Notes: generated from the letters alone by a model not told the origin. Shown: positions 42,617 to 51,403, counted from the stretch's first letter. The stretch is DNA of 64,000 nt from Frigidibacter sp. RF13 (GCF_026626305.1 NZ_JAPNUE010000001.1:992001-1056000); one strand, 5' to 3'. Numbers and translations: made by a program.

Positions 42617-44269
42617 TTACAATAGGGACAGAGTCTGGGCCATCTCGACCATCGCGGCGGCCCGGGCGTCAAAGCTGTGCGCCAGGACCATCTCACGGGC
42701 GAACTCATGCCGTGCGGCGCGGCGGTCTGCGCCTTCGCCGCGGATCGTTTCGATAGCGGCGTCGAACGCGGCTTGATCACCCACCTGACAGACAAACCGA
42801 TCAAACCCCGGCGGCAGGGCGGCGACACGGTCCATGATCACCGGTGTGGCGCAGGCCAGCGCGTCGAAGACACGGTTCGACAGAAATCCATTTCGCGCCA
42901 TGATGTTGGTGTGATCGCACAGCACGGCAAGCGCCCGGCCATAGAGGTCACCCACCGCGTCATTCGCGAGGTACGACCCCTGCAGCCAGGTCCCCCAAGG
43001 CCCGGCGTCCCAGCCGTTTCCCCAAAGCTTCAGCGGATGGCCACCCTGCCGGGCCATCACCGCCATGGGCCGGTCCTGTCCGAAATGGTTGTTCGCCACA
43101 AAAACAAGATCGGACCGCGCGGCATGTGGAACCGGCGCCCTGACGGCCACATCGAAGCACTGATGGAGGACCGTGGGAGTGAGCCCCGGCAAGCGGCGCG
43201 CGAGCTTGCCAGCAAAGACCTCCGAGGCCACGAACACATGATCGTGCGCCCGCAAGCTTTCCATTTCAAAGCGCTTGCCGGGATAGATCATCCACAAGAT
43301 CGAAGGCACATCATCGCGGCGCTGATACTGGTCGTGTCCTTGCAGGACAATGTCGAGGGCATCGGCGCCATCGCTGTGATACCAATCCGGCATGATATCG
43401 ACACGCGCCTTGCGACCCATACGCTCAAACGCGCTGGCAAGGCTCTTGGCAAAATGATAGTCGCCCCAGCTTTCAGCCACCTCCGCGCTCGGGACACAGG
43501 TCTTGATCGCAATCGCCCCGGTCTTGTTCGCACCACTGCGGCGCGGCCCGGTCCGGCCTGTGCGTTGCGTCGCGGCCACTGACGCAAATCGCTGGACCCC
43601 GAAGTCATCCAGCGAAATCCCGGTGAACCGCGCGACAATCTCCTCGTAACGCTCTGTCAGCACACGGTTATGTGGATCCAGACCCGACACGACGACCAGA
43701 CCGGTCGGCGCCAGGTCGAGCACGTCGACTTTCAAATCCGGACGGAACTCCCGCAGGATCGGGACGAGCTTCCAGACATCGCCTGTCCAGCTTTGCGTTA
43801 ATGCGCGATCCCAGTCCCGCTCTGCCATCACACGGTTGTAAGGCACGCAGTCGTGCAGGAAGATCTCGCCGGCCGCATCCATCAGCCGCTCGGTATTGAT
43901 GAAATCACGCAAGAGATACTCGAAAAGGTGCATGCCATCCAGGAACGCGAGGTCGATCTTCAGACCCAGGCGCTCGACCAGCTTGGATGCAAAGAAATCG
44001 TCGCTCGTCCCCTGAAACAGATGCAGCTCTGGCTTGTTGCGCGACACATCCGCTTCGAGCTGGAACTTCGGATCAACCGCAATCGAGACACACTCAGCGA
44101 AACTAAGGCTGGCGCCACTTTCCGTGCCGATCTCGAAGTAGACCTTCGGCCGCAGCCGCGCGTGCGCCGCCTGCAGATAGGTCAGATAGTGCACTGGCCC
44201 CATGACAGGAAAACCCGCGTCGGCCACGACTCCTGTCTCTTGTCTGATCTTGCGTCGGATCGTCTTCAT
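42617..44269 (-). CDS. Fusion of a class I methyltransferase and a group 1 glycosyltransferase, inside the sdh operon
   Basis: 550-residue two-domain protein. Residues 1 to about 235 form a Methyltransf_24-type domain (LRPKVYFEIGTESGASLSFA, LAFLDGMHLFEYLLRDFI, IFLHDCVPYN), which usually modifies sugars. From about 250 to 550 there is a CgeB/Glyco_trans_1-like domain (SAEVAESWGDYHFAKSLASA, VFVANNHFGQDRPM, LKLWGNGWD, NGFLSNRVFDALACATPVIM). It starts 6 bases after a lipoprotein gene and ends 27 bases before sdhB, on the same strand, so it should be in the sdh transcript. Polysaccharide or surface-glycan work is likely; a role in SDH is not. Confidence 0.85.
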   Translation of the reverse strand: MKTIRRKIRQETGVVADAGFPVMGPVHYLTYLQAAHARLRPKVYFEIGTESGASLSFAECVSIAVDPKFQLEADVSRNKPELHLFQGTSDDFFASKLVERLGLKIDLAFLDGMHLFEYLLRDFINTERLMDAAGEIFLHDCVPYNRVMAERDWDRALTQSWTGDVWKLVPILREFRPDLKVDVLDLAPTGLVVVSGLDPHNRVLTERYEEIVARFTGISLDDFGVQRFASVAATQRTGRTGPRRSGANKTGAIAIKTCVPSAEVAESWGDYHFAKSLASAFERMGRKARVDIMPDWYHSDGADALDIVLQGHDQYQRRDDVPSILWMIYPGKRFEMESLRAHDHVFVASEVFAGKLARRLPGLTPTVLHQCFDVAVRAPVPHAARSDLVFVANNHFGQDRPMAVMARQGGHPLKLWGNGWDAGPWGTWLQGSYLANDAVGDLYGRALAVLCDHTNIMARNGFLSNRVFDALACATPVIMDRVAALPPGFDRFVCQVGDQAAFDAAIETIRGEGADRRAARHEFAREMVLAHSFDARAAAMVEMAQTLSLL

Positions 44270-44275
44270 GCCAGG

Positions 44276-44572
44276 CTATTTCCAATCGGTGCGCGCATAG
44301 AGCGGCTGGCGGGGCGGTTGACCCGCCTTCTGGTAGACGCAGGAATCATAGACCGCCGCCGGATCGCGGCCCTGGATGTAGTCGGAAGAAATCGACAGGC
44401 TGAGCTTCGCGGCCGCTTGCCCGTTCGAGGCCACGCCAACCCCGACCGAACCGCGCGGCGCGGCCGCCAGGCGGGCGCGCTGGAAACATTCCCGTTCGGC
44501 CTGTGCGATCGTCATCGGCCCGCAGGCGGCCAGAAGGGCGAGGCAAGACAGGGCAAGAAGCGGGCGGATCAT
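44276..44572 (-). CDS. Small lipoprotein in the sdh operon (first from sdhB side)
   Basis: 98-residue predicted lipoprotein. The signal sequence MIRPLLALSCLALLAACGPM has the lipobox LAAC at Cys17. The mature part contains two further cysteines (RECFQRARLA and VYDSCVYQ) that could form a disulfide, and a repeated-alanine/serine beta stretch (RGSVGVGVASNGQAAAKLSL). No function is known. It lies 9 bases after the second lipoprotein gene and just before the methyltransferase-glycosyltransferase gene. Confidence 0.8.
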   Translation of the reverse strand: MIRPLLALSCLALLAACGPMTIAQAERECFQRARLAAAPRGSVGVGVASNGQAAAKLSLSISSDYIQGRDPAAVYDSCVYQKAGQPPRQPLYARTDWK

Positions 44573-44581
44573 CGGGCTACC

Positions 44582-44851
44582 TCACGGCGCGGTCGCGGCG
44601 GCAAGCCGCTGACCGACGCATTCGCTCATCAGGACCTGTCCGCGCAGGGTGGCGCCGGGACCGGCTGTGACCACCGGCAGGCCAAGCCCGTCGCGTTCCG
44701 TTCGCGAGACCTCGTAGTGGCCCGGCACTTTGAGATCGCGCTGGCAGTCGGCCACGGCGAGGTCGAAGGCATCCGGCTTGCCGCCGCCGCCAACGCAGCC
44801 GGCCGCAACCAGAACACAGCCGCAAGCCCAGATCGCCAGCCGGTTCGCCAT
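44582..44851 (-). CDS. Small lipoprotein directly after sdhA
   Basis: 89-residue predicted lipoprotein from ATG 44851, which overlaps the sdhA stop by one base (TGATG); a TTG one codon earlier is possible. The signal peptide reads [20 protein letters not shown] with a lipobox-like VAAGC. The mature part has two more cysteines (ADCQRDLKVPGHYEVSRTE and SECVGQRLAAATA). The coupling to sdhA suggests expression with succinate dehydrogenase. From memory, one or more small unknown genes also separate sdhA and sdhB in R. sphaeroides. Confidence 0.78.
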   Translation of the reverse strand: MANRLAIWACGCVLVAAGCVGGGGKPDAFDLAVADCQRDLKVPGHYEVSRTERDGLGLPVVTAGPGATLRGQVLMSECVGQRLAAATAP

Positions 44852-46653
44852 CAATAGACCCTCGCCTTCGGTGCGATCTTCTTCGGATCGATCCCGCCCT
44901 CCTCGGGCTTGGTCAGCGGATCGAGATGCACGGGCCGGGTGGACAGGGTCACCTTCGCCCCATCGACCAGCGCGAGCGAATGGACGCGCCAGTTCTTGTC
45001 GTCGCGGCTGGGATAATCCTCGTGCGCATGGGCGCCGCGGCTTTCCTTGCGCGCTTCGGCCGCGACAATCGTGGCCAGCGCGTTCGGCATCAGGTTCGTC
45101 AGTTCCAGCGTCTCCATCAGATCGCTGTTCCAGACCATCGACCGGTCCGTGACCTTTAGGTCACCCATCTTGGCGGCGACCCGTGCCATCTTCTCGACGC
45201 CCTCGGCCAGCGTCTTGTCGGTGCGGAAGACGGCGGCATCGGCCTGCATGGTCTTCTGCATCTCCAGCCTGAGATCGGCGGTTGGCACTGCGCCCGCCGC
45301 ATGGCGGAGCCCGTCGAAGCGCGTGAGCGCACGGTCGACCTCGGCCTTGTTCACCGGCACATTCGCGGCGCCCGGTTTCACGATCTGGCCGGCACGTATC
45401 GCCGCCGCGCGCCCGAAGACCACGAGGTCGATGAGGCTGTTCGATCCCAGACGGTTCGCACCATGGACGCTGGCGCAACCCGCTTCGCCCACCGCCATCA
45501 GGCCCGGAAAGACAGTATCGGGGCTGCCGGGCTGCGGGTTCAACACCTCGCCCCAATAATTCGTGGGAATGCCGCCCATGTTGTAGTGAACTGTCGGCAG
45601 AACCGGGATCGGTTCCTTCGTCACATCGACGCCCGCGAAGATCTTCGCCGATTCCGAAATGCCCGGCAGACGCTCATGCAGCGTCTCGGGTGGCAGGTGA
45701 TTGAGGTGCAGGTGAATGTGATCCTTGCCCTCGCCTACGCCCCGGCCTTCGCGGATTTCGATCGTCATGCAGCGGCTGACGACGTCGCGGCTGGCCAGAT
45801 CCTTGTAGGTCGGCGCATAGCGTTCCATGAACCGCTCGCCTTCGGAGTTCGTGAGATACCCGCCCTCGCCCCGCGCGCCTTCGGTGATCAGGCAGCCCGA
45901 GCCATAGATGCCGGTCGGATGGAACTGCACGAATTCCATATCCTGAAGCGGCAGCCCGGCGCGCGCCACCATGCCGCCGCCATCGCCGGTGCAAGTATGG
46001 GCGCTGGTCGCCGAGAAATACGCCCGACCATAGCCGCCCGTCGCCAGCACCACCATCTTCGCGTTGAAGACATGGATCGTGCCATCGTCGAGCTTCCAGC
46101 AGACGACCCCGGTGCAGGCGCCGTCAGTGATGATCAGGTCAAGCGCGAAATATTCGATGAAGAATTCCGCGTTGTTCTTCAGGCTCTGACCATAAAGCGT
46201 ATGCAGGATCGCATGCCCCGTCCGGTCGGCGGCGGCGCAGGTGCGCTGCACCGGCGGGCCTTCGCCGTATTCGGTCGTATGGCCGCCGAAGGGGCGCTGG
46301 TAAATCTTGCCTTCCTCGGTGCGGCTGAAAGGCACGCCGTAATGCTCAAGCTCATAGACCGCCTTCGGCGCCTCGCGGGCCAGATATTCCATCGCATCGG
46401 TGTCGCCCAGCCAGTCCGAGCCCTTCACGGTATCGTACATGTGCCATTGCCAGCTGTCCGGCCCCATGTTGCCGAGCGAGGCGGCGATGCCACCCTGTGC
46501 CGCCACTGTGTGCGAGCGCGTCGGAAAGACCTTGGTCACGCAGGCGGTGCGCAGCCCCTGCTCGGCCATGCCGAGCGTGGCGCGCAGACCCGCGCCGCCC
46601 GCGCCCACGACCACAACGTCATATTCATGTGTCTCATAGGGATAAGCGGTCAT
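44851..46653 (-). CDS. sdhA: Succinate dehydrogenase flavoprotein subunit
   Basis: 600-residue SdhA that oxidises succinate to fumarate on covalent FAD. FAD-binding [17 protein letters not shown] is near the start; the covalent His is in [12 protein letters not shown] (His48). Active-site blocks such as [41 protein letters not shown] and [18 protein letters not shown] are intact. Length is typical. It lies 10 bases downstream of sdhD and overlaps the following lipoprotein gene by one base. Confidence 0.98.
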   Translation of the reverse strand: MTAYPYETHEYDVVVVGAGGAGLRATLGMAEQGLRTACVTKVFPTRSHTVAAQGGIAASLGNMGPDSWQWHMYDTVKGSDWLGDTDAMEYLAREAPKAVYELEHYGVPFSRTEEGKIYQRPFGGHTTEYGEGPPVQRTCAAADRTGHAILHTLYGQSLKNNAEFFIEYFALDLIITDGACTGVVCWKLDDGTIHVFNAKMVVLATGGYGRAYFSATSAHTCTGDGGGMVARAGLPLQDMEFVQFHPTGIYGSGCLITEGARGEGGYLTNSEGERFMERYAPTYKDLASRDVVSRCMTIEIREGRGVGEGKDHIHLHLNHLPPETLHERLPGISESAKIFAGVDVTKEPIPVLPTVHYNMGGIPTNYWGEVLNPQPGSPDTVFPGLMAVGEAGCASVHGANRLGSNSLIDLVVFGRAAAIRAGQIVKPGAANVPVNKAEVDRALTRFDGLRHAAGAVPTADLRLEMQKTMQADAAVFRTDKTLAEGVEKMARVAAKMGDLKVTDRSMVWNSDLMETLELTNLMPNALATIVAAEARKESRGAHAHEDYPSRDDKNWRVHSLALVDGAKVTLSTRPVHLDPLTKPEEGGIDPKKIAPKARVY

Positions 46654-46663
46654 GGTCAGCCTT

Positions 46664-47035
46664 TCAGAGCGCGATGCGGGCCAGCGCGAACAGCCCGGTC
46701 GCGGTAATCAGATAGGAAAGCGAGATGGCGGCGATGATCAGCGCCTTGCGGGTCGAACCGCGCGCGTAATCCTCGATCATCATCGTGGCGCCCTTGGCGA
46801 AATGGCGCATCGCGACGAAAAGGACGAGCCCGGTCAGGATCGCCACATGCGGCCGGGCGAAGAATTCCAGCACGCCGGCATGATCGCGGCCGAAGGCGCG
46901 GCCAAGGGCGATGACGAAGACGGGAACAAGAAAGGCAAGTGCCGCACCCGAGGCCTGCATATACCAGTGATGCTCGGTCCCGGTGTGCGAGGCGCCCTTG
47001 CCCTCGGCGCGCTTGCGGTCGGTCAGATAACGCAT
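46664..47035 (-). CDS. sdhD: Succinate dehydrogenase membrane anchor subunit
   Basis: 123-residue anchor with three membrane helices ([58 protein letters not shown]). The conserved [12 protein letters not shown] at the start and [17 protein letters not shown] region, with the haem/quinone-site His and Asp-Tyr, identify SdhD. It lies between sdhC (11-base gap) and sdhA (10-base gap). Confidence 0.93.
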   Translation of the reverse strand: MRYLTDRKRAEGKGASHTGTEHHWYMQASGAALAFLVPVFVIALGRAFGRDHAGVLEFFARPHVAILTGLVLFVAMRHFAKGATMMIEDYARGSTRKALIIAAISLSYLITATGLFALARIAL

Positions 47036-47046
47036 GGCCGCCCCTT

Positions 47047-47430
47047 TCAGATGAAGAAGAAGGTGAGGATCGTCAGGACAACCGACCCGATGACGCAGGC
47101 CCAGCCGAGCTTTTCGGCGGTCGCGATCTCAAGCCCGCGGCCCGCGTCGAACCACAGATGCCTCAGCCCCGCGAGGTAGTGATACCAGACCGCCCACAGC
47201 GAGCCGGTAAGGATGATCTTGCCGATCCAGCTGTGCAAAAGCCCGTCGACGAAGGCGAAATAGCCGGGGCTCGTTGCGGCGGCCAGAAGCCACCAGACCA
47301 TCAGGATCGCACCGACGATCATGCCGTTGCCGGTGATCCGGGTCAGGATCGAGCTGATCGCCGTCATCTGCGGCCGGTAGATCTGCAGATGCGGCGACAG
47401 GGGCCTTACCACACGTTTGGTTTCCGCCAT
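47047..47430 (-). CDS. sdhC: Succinate dehydrogenase cytochrome b556 subunit
   Basis: 127-residue SdhC with the family start RPLSPHLQIYRPQMTAISSI followed by LTRITGNGMIVGAILMVWWL, and the haem-ligand region SLWAVWYHYLAGLRHLWFDAG. Three membrane helices are present. It is the first gene of the sdh operon. The 177-base region upstream holds a perfect palindrome (47510-47523) and a paired GTGATCAC element (47563-47601). Confidence 0.96.
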   Translation of the reverse strand: MAETKRVVRPLSPHLQIYRPQMTAISSILTRITGNGMIVGAILMVWWLLAAATSPGYFAFVDGLLHSWIGKIILTGSLWAVWYHYLAGLRHLWFDAGRGLEIATAEKLGWACVIGSVVLTILTFFFI

Positions 47431-47509
47431 TCATACCTCCACCGCTTTTGGTCGGGCCGTCTGCCCCGCCTGGCTGCATCCTGATTACCCGATTTCGCGC
47501 GCAAGTCAC

Positions 47510-47523
47510 GCTGCAATTGCAGC
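47510..47523. promoter_or_regulatory. Palindrome GCTGCAATTGCAGC upstream of sdhC
   Basis: Perfect 14-base palindrome, 80 bases before the sdhC start. The core TGCAATTGCA is related in sequence to the TGCCGCA-NN-GCAG elements at ecm and mdh, but the spacing differs. It may be a separate regulator site. Predicted by eye. Confidence 0.4.
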
Positions 47524-47562
47524 AAACGCCAATCGAAGGGTTTCCGTTAGGGCTAAATGTCC

Positions 47563-47601
47563 TATTTGTGATCACGCACTTTTTTCAAGTGATCACAAAT
47601 A
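47563..47601. promoter_or_regulatory. Paired GTGATCAC operator upstream of sdhC
   Basis: Two copies of the palindrome GTGATCAC (47568-47575 and 47589-47596), centres 21 bp apart, inside a larger perfect 13-bp inverted repeat (TATTTGTGATCAC and its complement) with a 13-base spacer containing TTTTTT. The element is 133 bases from sdhC and 7 bases from the end of the mesaconyl-CoA hydratase gene. The same layout precedes sucC. It is a strong candidate for a dimer-of-dimers binding site. Confidence 0.75.
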
Positions 47602-47607
47602 ACTTCC

Positions 47608-48639
47608 CTAGACCGGCACCAGCGCCCAGTAATCGAGGTCGAGCAGAACAGACGGATCGTATTTACCGTCTTCGCCCTTCAGCGCAAAAGCCCCCGCCCC
47701 GTCCTTCACCGCCACCAACCTAAGCCGCAGCGCACCCACACCCGGCGCCCCGGTCTCGGCCTTGTCCAGCACTTCCGACCAGGCCCGCACCGTATCGCCC
47801 GCGAAACAGGGGTTGGCGTGGCTGCCGCCGTTCAGCGCCACGATCATCTGCGCATTCGCGAGCCCGTTGAAGCTGAGCGTGCGCGCAAGCGAGATCACAT
47901 GCCCGCCGTAGATCAGCCGCTTGCCATCCTCGCGCTGGGTCCGGTCGAAATGCACTTTCGCGGTGTTCTGCCAGAGGCGGGTGGCGAGCATATGCTCGGC
48001 CTCCTCGACCGTCACCCCGTCCACATGGTCGATCTTCTCGCCGACCTGATAGTCGCCGAAACGGTGCGCCTCGCCCGCAAGCGTGGAATCGTAGCGGCGG
48101 AAATCGAGCCCCTCGGGCACGATCAGCGACGCAGGATCGACGACCTTTGCGAGGTCCGGCACATGCGGGAAGGGCGCGGCGGCGGCGCGGTCGCGTTTGC
48201 GGACCATCACCCAGCGGACATATTCCAGAACCACCGTGCCCGACTGGTTCAGCCCGCGCGTCCGGACCCAGACGACGCCCGAGGCGCCGTTCGAATTTTC
48301 CTTCAGCCCGATGACCTCGCTTTCGGACCTCAGCGTATCGCCCGGCCAGACCGGGGCAAGCCAGCGGCCCTCGGCATAACCAAGGTTTGCAATCGCATTC
48401 AGCGATATGTCGGGCACCGTCTTGCCGAAGACCGTGTGGAAGGCAATCAGATCGTCCATCGGCGCGGCGGGCAGGCCGCAGCTTCGGGCGAATTCGTCGG
48501 AGGAGTAGAGCGCGTGACGGGCGGGGTAGAGCGCGTGGTAGAGCGCCCTCTCGCCGCCCGACAGGGTCCGGGGCACCGCATGGGCGATCACCTCGCCCAG
48601 ACGGTAATCCTCGAAGAAACGCCCCGGATTGGTCTTCAT
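47608..48639 (-). CDS. mch: Mesaconyl-CoA hydratase (MaoC family)
   Basis: 343-residue double hotdog-fold hydratase of the ethylmalonyl-CoA pathway, hydrating mesaconyl-CoA to beta-methylmalyl-CoA. It shows two MaoC-like modules, the first with NPGRFFEDYRLGEVIAHAVP and LAPVWPGDTLRSESEVIGL, the second with HRFGDYQVGEKIDHVDGVT and HANPCFAGDTVRAWSEVL. It lacks a usual enoyl-CoA hydratase pattern and fits the Rhodobacter mesaconyl-CoA hydratase group. It is the last gene of a three-gene run starting with the malyl-CoA gene; nnrU lies between. The end is 7 bases from a paired GTGATCAC operator. Confidence 0.92.
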   Translation of the reverse strand: MKTNPGRFFEDYRLGEVIAHAVPRTLSGGERALYHALYPARHALYSSDEFARSCGLPAAPMDDLIAFHTVFGKTVPDISLNAIANLGYAEGRWLAPVWPGDTLRSESEVIGLKENSNGASGVVWVRTRGLNQSGTVVLEYVRWVMVRKRDRAAAAPFPHVPDLAKVVDPASLIVPEGLDFRRYDSTLAGEAHRFGDYQVGEKIDHVDGVTVEEAEHMLATRLWQNTAKVHFDRTQREDGKRLIYGGHVISLARTLSFNGLANAQMIVALNGGSHANPCFAGDTVRAWSEVLDKAETGAPGVGALRLRLVAVKDGAGAFALKGEDGKYDPSVLLDLDYWALVPV

Positions 48640-48653
48640 AGGTCCTCCGAAAG

Positions 48654-49202
48654 TCAGCCGAACGGCGGATAGCCGAGCCAGGTGTGGATATAGCCGATCA
48701 GGCCGAACAGGGCCGCTGCGACAGCGAGATAGATCAGGTCGTTGCGCACCGGCCCGGCTTTCGGCGGCGTCCAGTCGGGCACCTGCCGGTTGATCAGGAT
48801 CAGGTCGATCACCGCCCAGGCCAGGAGCCCGCCGAAGAGCACAACCGAGGCAAGATCGCCATTCACCAGCAGGTGGGCGATGGCCCAGATCTTCACCGCC
48901 GTCAGCATCGGATGCCGGATCTTGGTGCGCAGCGTGCCGGGCACGTAGCCCAGTTCCATCAGGAACACGGCAAAGACCATCATCAGGTTGTTCACATGGC
49001 GCAGGAAGGCGGGCGGCGACCAGAGATCGACCACGGGTGCGGCGCGAAAGCCCTTCACCATCAGGACGATGGCGAGGATTGACAGCAATGTGATGACGAG
49101 CTTGCCGGGCATCTCGCCCATCGCGGCGCGGGCGCCCGGCGCCACGCGTTTCATCAGATGCGAGACATACCAGAGCGCGAGGCCGAGAATCAGCAGGGAC
49201 AT
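48654..49202 (-). CDS. NnrU family membrane protein
   Basis: 182-residue polytopic membrane protein of the NnrU family, first linked to denitrification in some alphaproteobacteria. It has five to six hydrophobic helices and conserved blocks KGFRAAPVVDLWSPPAFLRH, VFLMELGYVPGTLRTKIRHP and MLTAVKIWAIAHLLVNGDLA (the RHPxL pattern). No nitrate or nitrite reductase genes are near, so the local role is open. It lies within the malyl-CoA/mesaconyl-CoA hydratase run, 41 and 14 bases from its neighbours, so it may be co-expressed with the ethylmalonyl-CoA pathway. Confidence 0.86.
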   Translation of the reverse strand: MSLLILGLALWYVSHLMKRVAPGARAAMGEMPGKLVITLLSILAIVLMVKGFRAAPVVDLWSPPAFLRHVNNLMMVFAVFLMELGYVPGTLRTKIRHPMLTAVKIWAIAHLLVNGDLASVVLFGGLLAWAVIDLILINRQVPDWTPPKAGPVRNDLIYLAVAAALFGLIGYIHTWLGYPPFG

Positions 49203-49243
49203 TGGTTCCTCCGAATGTGAATCCTCTTCACACTACCCATCGG

Positions 49244-50122
49244 CTAGAGTCCCGCAAGAGCCTCTGCCTTGGCGAGCGTCCGCCCCGCCGCGACCACATG
49301 CAGCTTCTCGACGATCTTGCCGTCGACGACCGCCACGCCCTTCCGCGCCTTCTCGGCCTCGGCATAGGCGGCGATCTGGCGGCGCGCGAGGTCGATCTCG
49401 GCCTCGGACGGCGCGAAAATCTCGTTGGCGATGGCGATCTGGGCGGGATGAATCAGCGTCTTGCCGTCAAAGCCCATGTCGCGGCCCTGATCGCATTCGC
49501 GTCTCAGGCCATCGTCGTCCTTGAAGGCATTATAGACCCCGTCGATCACGATGCGGCCATAGGCCTTGCCCGCCAGCAGACACATGGAAATCGCGGTCAG
49601 CAGCGGCTCACGATCCGGCCGGTAGCGCGCGCCGATATCCTTGGCGAGGTCGTTGGTGCCGACCACAAAGCCCTGGATGCGCGGATGGGCGGCGATATCA
49701 GCGGCGTGCCAGGCGACGACCGCGGTTTCCATCATCGCCCAGAGCGGCCGGTCGGGCACCAGCACCGCGACCGCCTCGACATGTTCGGGGCGAGAGACCT
49801 TGGGGATCAGGATCGCGTCGCAGTTCACCTCCGCCATGGCAAGGCAATCGTCGCGACCCCAGGCCGTGTCGAGCGCATTGACCCGGACGATCCGTGCCCG
49901 CCGCCCGTAATCCACCGAACGCAGTTTTTCCGCGACCATCGCCCGCGCGGCGGGCTTTTCCTCGGGCGCCACCGCATCTTCCAGATCGAAGATGATTGCG
50001 TCGCACGCGAGTGTCGCTGCCTTGTCGAGCGCGCGTTCGTTGGCGCCCGGAATATAGAGGACCGAACGATAGGGGCGCGGCGCATCGGCGGCGGGGCTCT
50101 CGGCGGGCTGGGGCGGAATCAT
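49244..50122 (-). CDS. mcl2: (3S)-malyl-CoA thioesterase / malyl-CoA-lyase family (Mcl2-like)
   Basis: 292-residue CitE-like protein from ATG 50122, which follows GAGGAG. CitE-fold blocks are present: YRSVLYIPGANERALDKAAT, IIFDLEDAVAPEEKPAAR, LIPKVSRPEHVE, ALWAMMETA-like PLWAMMETAVV, GTNDLAKDIGARY and GKTLIHPAQI. The sequence with YIPGANERALDK rather than a Mcl1-like start, and its place next to the mesaconyl-CoA hydratase gene, support the thioesterase Mcl2. A lyase function cannot be excluded. The region upstream holds a TGCCGCA-NN-GCAG motif. Confidence 0.85.
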   Translation of the reverse strand: MIPPQPAESPAADAPRPYRSVLYIPGANERALDKAATLACDAIIFDLEDAVAPEEKPAARAMVAEKLRSVDYGRRARIVRVNALDTAWGRDDCLAMAEVNCDAILIPKVSRPEHVEAVAVLVPDRPLWAMMETAVVAWHAADIAAHPRIQGFVVGTNDLAKDIGARYRPDREPLLTAISMCLLAGKAYGRIVIDGVYNAFKDDDGLRRECDQGRDMGFDGKTLIHPAQIAIANEIFAPSEAEIDLARRQIAAYAEAEKARKGVAVVDGKIVEKLHVVAAGRTLAKAEALAGL

Positions 50123-50187
50123 CAAGGCTCCTCGCAATATTCTTTCGCCAAGGACCATAATCTTGGACGATTTGGCAAGTCTGGATT

Positions 50188-50200
50188 TGCCGCAGCGCAG
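50188..50200. promoter_or_regulatory. TGCCGCA-NN-GCAG motif upstream of the malyl-CoA gene
   Basis: TGCCGCAGCGCAG on the plus strand, antisense to the malyl-CoA gene and 65 bases before its ATG. The flank AGAAT is identical to the ccr copy. An overlapping perfect palindrome GCAGAATTTTCTGC follows at 50197-50210. The 214-base divergent region 50123-50336 otherwise holds no gene. Confidence 0.5.
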
Positions 50201-50336
50201 AATTTTCTGCACTCGCACTATGGCTGTCCGCCCGAGAAGGCCCAAGCGCACCGCGCGTTAACCGTTTTTTCCTGCCTCGGGCGCAGGCTTTGTCCATCAC
50301 CGGAGCCTGACCGCTCCCCCGACCCGGACAGATGCC

Positions 50337-50654
50337 ATGCAAGCCAAGCTTTTCGCCCTTTCCCTCGGCTTCGGCGGGCTGATCCTCGCCGCCGACCGCG
50401 CCCACGGCCAGCAGGCGCCGCAGTGTGGCTCCCGCGAAACGGTAATTGCCCAGTTGGCGGACCGCTTCGGCGAAAGCCTGCAAAGCTTCGGGCTGGCCGC
50501 CAATTCCGCCGTGATCGAAACCTACGCCTCGGTCGAGACCGGCACCTGGACGATCCTAGTCACGCTCGCGGACGGCAGAACCTGCCTTCTCGCCTCGGGC
50601 CAAAATTTCGAACGGATCGACGCGCCCGCCACCCCGGCGGGCAGCCCGGCCTAG
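50337..50654 (+). CDS. Exported hypothetical protein
   Basis: 105-residue protein with a signal peptide (MQAKLFALSLGFGGLILAAD, cleavage near AHG-QQ). The mature part contains CGSRETVIAQLADRFGESLQ, FGLAANSAVIETYASVETG and TWTILVTLADGRTCLLASGQ, with two cysteines likely to pair. I recall similar small exported proteins as common in Rhodobacterales without assigned function. It ends at the convergent TauE gene with a 4-base overlap. Confidence 0.75.
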   Translation: MQAKLFALSLGFGGLILAADRAHGQQAPQCGSRETVIAQLADRFGESLQSFGLAANSAVIETYASVETGTWTILVTLADGRTCLLASGQNFERIDAPATPAGSPA

Positions 50655-51403
50655 CCGAGCGCTCCGCCGAACCCGTCGAAGATCAGCTTGACCGAGATCA
50701 GCGCCAGCGCCGCCGTCACCAGCCGGAAGAAGATCACGTCCGGCACGATCCTGACCAGCCGCACACCTGCAAAGACCGCAAGCGCGGCCGGGATCGCCAG
50801 AACCGCCGCCACCTTCAGATTGCCGGGATTGAACTGTCCAAGCGCCCAGTAGGGGATGAGCTTGATCAGGTTGAGATAGGTGAAGAAAACCGTATTGGTG
50901 CCCGCGAACAGGGCCTTCGGCAGCCGCAATGGCAGGACATAGACCTGAAAGGGCGGCGCGCCCGCGTGGGCGACGAAACTGGTAAACCCCGTCACGGCGC
51001 CCCAGAAAACCCCGCGCCCTGCATCCGCCCGGCGCGGCTCTGCCGCCTTGCGCGTGAGGATCAGCCTCAGCGCGAACGAAAGGCCGATCACCCCCACCGC
51101 GCCGGTCACCGCCCAGTCCGGCACCCGTGCCGCGGTCAGCCAGCCAAGCGCCACGCCAAGGGTCGCGCCGACCGCCATGATCAGCACCACCCGCCGGTCG
51201 AACTGATGGCGGTAGGAATAGAGCCCGAACATGTCGGAGATCACGAAGACCGGCGCCAGCAGCGCCGTCGCCGTCACCGGTGATATGGCCAGCGCCATGA
51301 CCGGCACGGCCAGCATGCCGACGATCGGCAGGCCGCCCTTGCCCATGCCGACAAGAATCGCGGCAAGCGTCGCGAGCGCCCAGAACAGCGGATCGGTGGC
51401 CAT
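50651..51403 (-). CDS. TauE/SafE (TSUP) family membrane exporter, second copy
   Basis: 250-residue polytopic protein with TSUP hallmarks: LATLAAILVGMGKGGLPIVGM near the start in place of the usual GxGGG, VTATALLAPVFVISDMFGLY, and in the second half AVTGFTSFVAHAGAPPFQVY. The latter block (SFVAHAGAPP) is common in this subgroup. It differs from the 304-residue TauE at 20605. Substrate unknown. It overlaps the end of the convergent exported-protein gene and is divergent from mdh. Confidence 0.88.
   Translation of the reverse strand: MATDPLFWALATLAAILVGMGKGGLPIVGMLAVPVMALAISPVTATALLAPVFVISDMFGLYSYRHQFDRRVVLIMAVGATLGVALGWLTAARVPDWAVTGAVGVIGLSFALRLILTRKAAEPRRADAGRGVFWGAVTGFTSFVAHAGAPPFQVYVLPLRLPKALFAGTNTVFFTYLNLIKLIPYWALGQFNPGNLKVAAVLAIPAALAVFAGVRLVRIVPDVIFFRLVTAALALISVKLIFDGFGGALG

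Noticed and set aside
47568..47596. CRP-like site (TGTGA and TCACA)
   Set aside because: CRP half-sites need a 6-base spacer; here GTGATCAC is contiguous and repeated at 21 bp, a different geometry.
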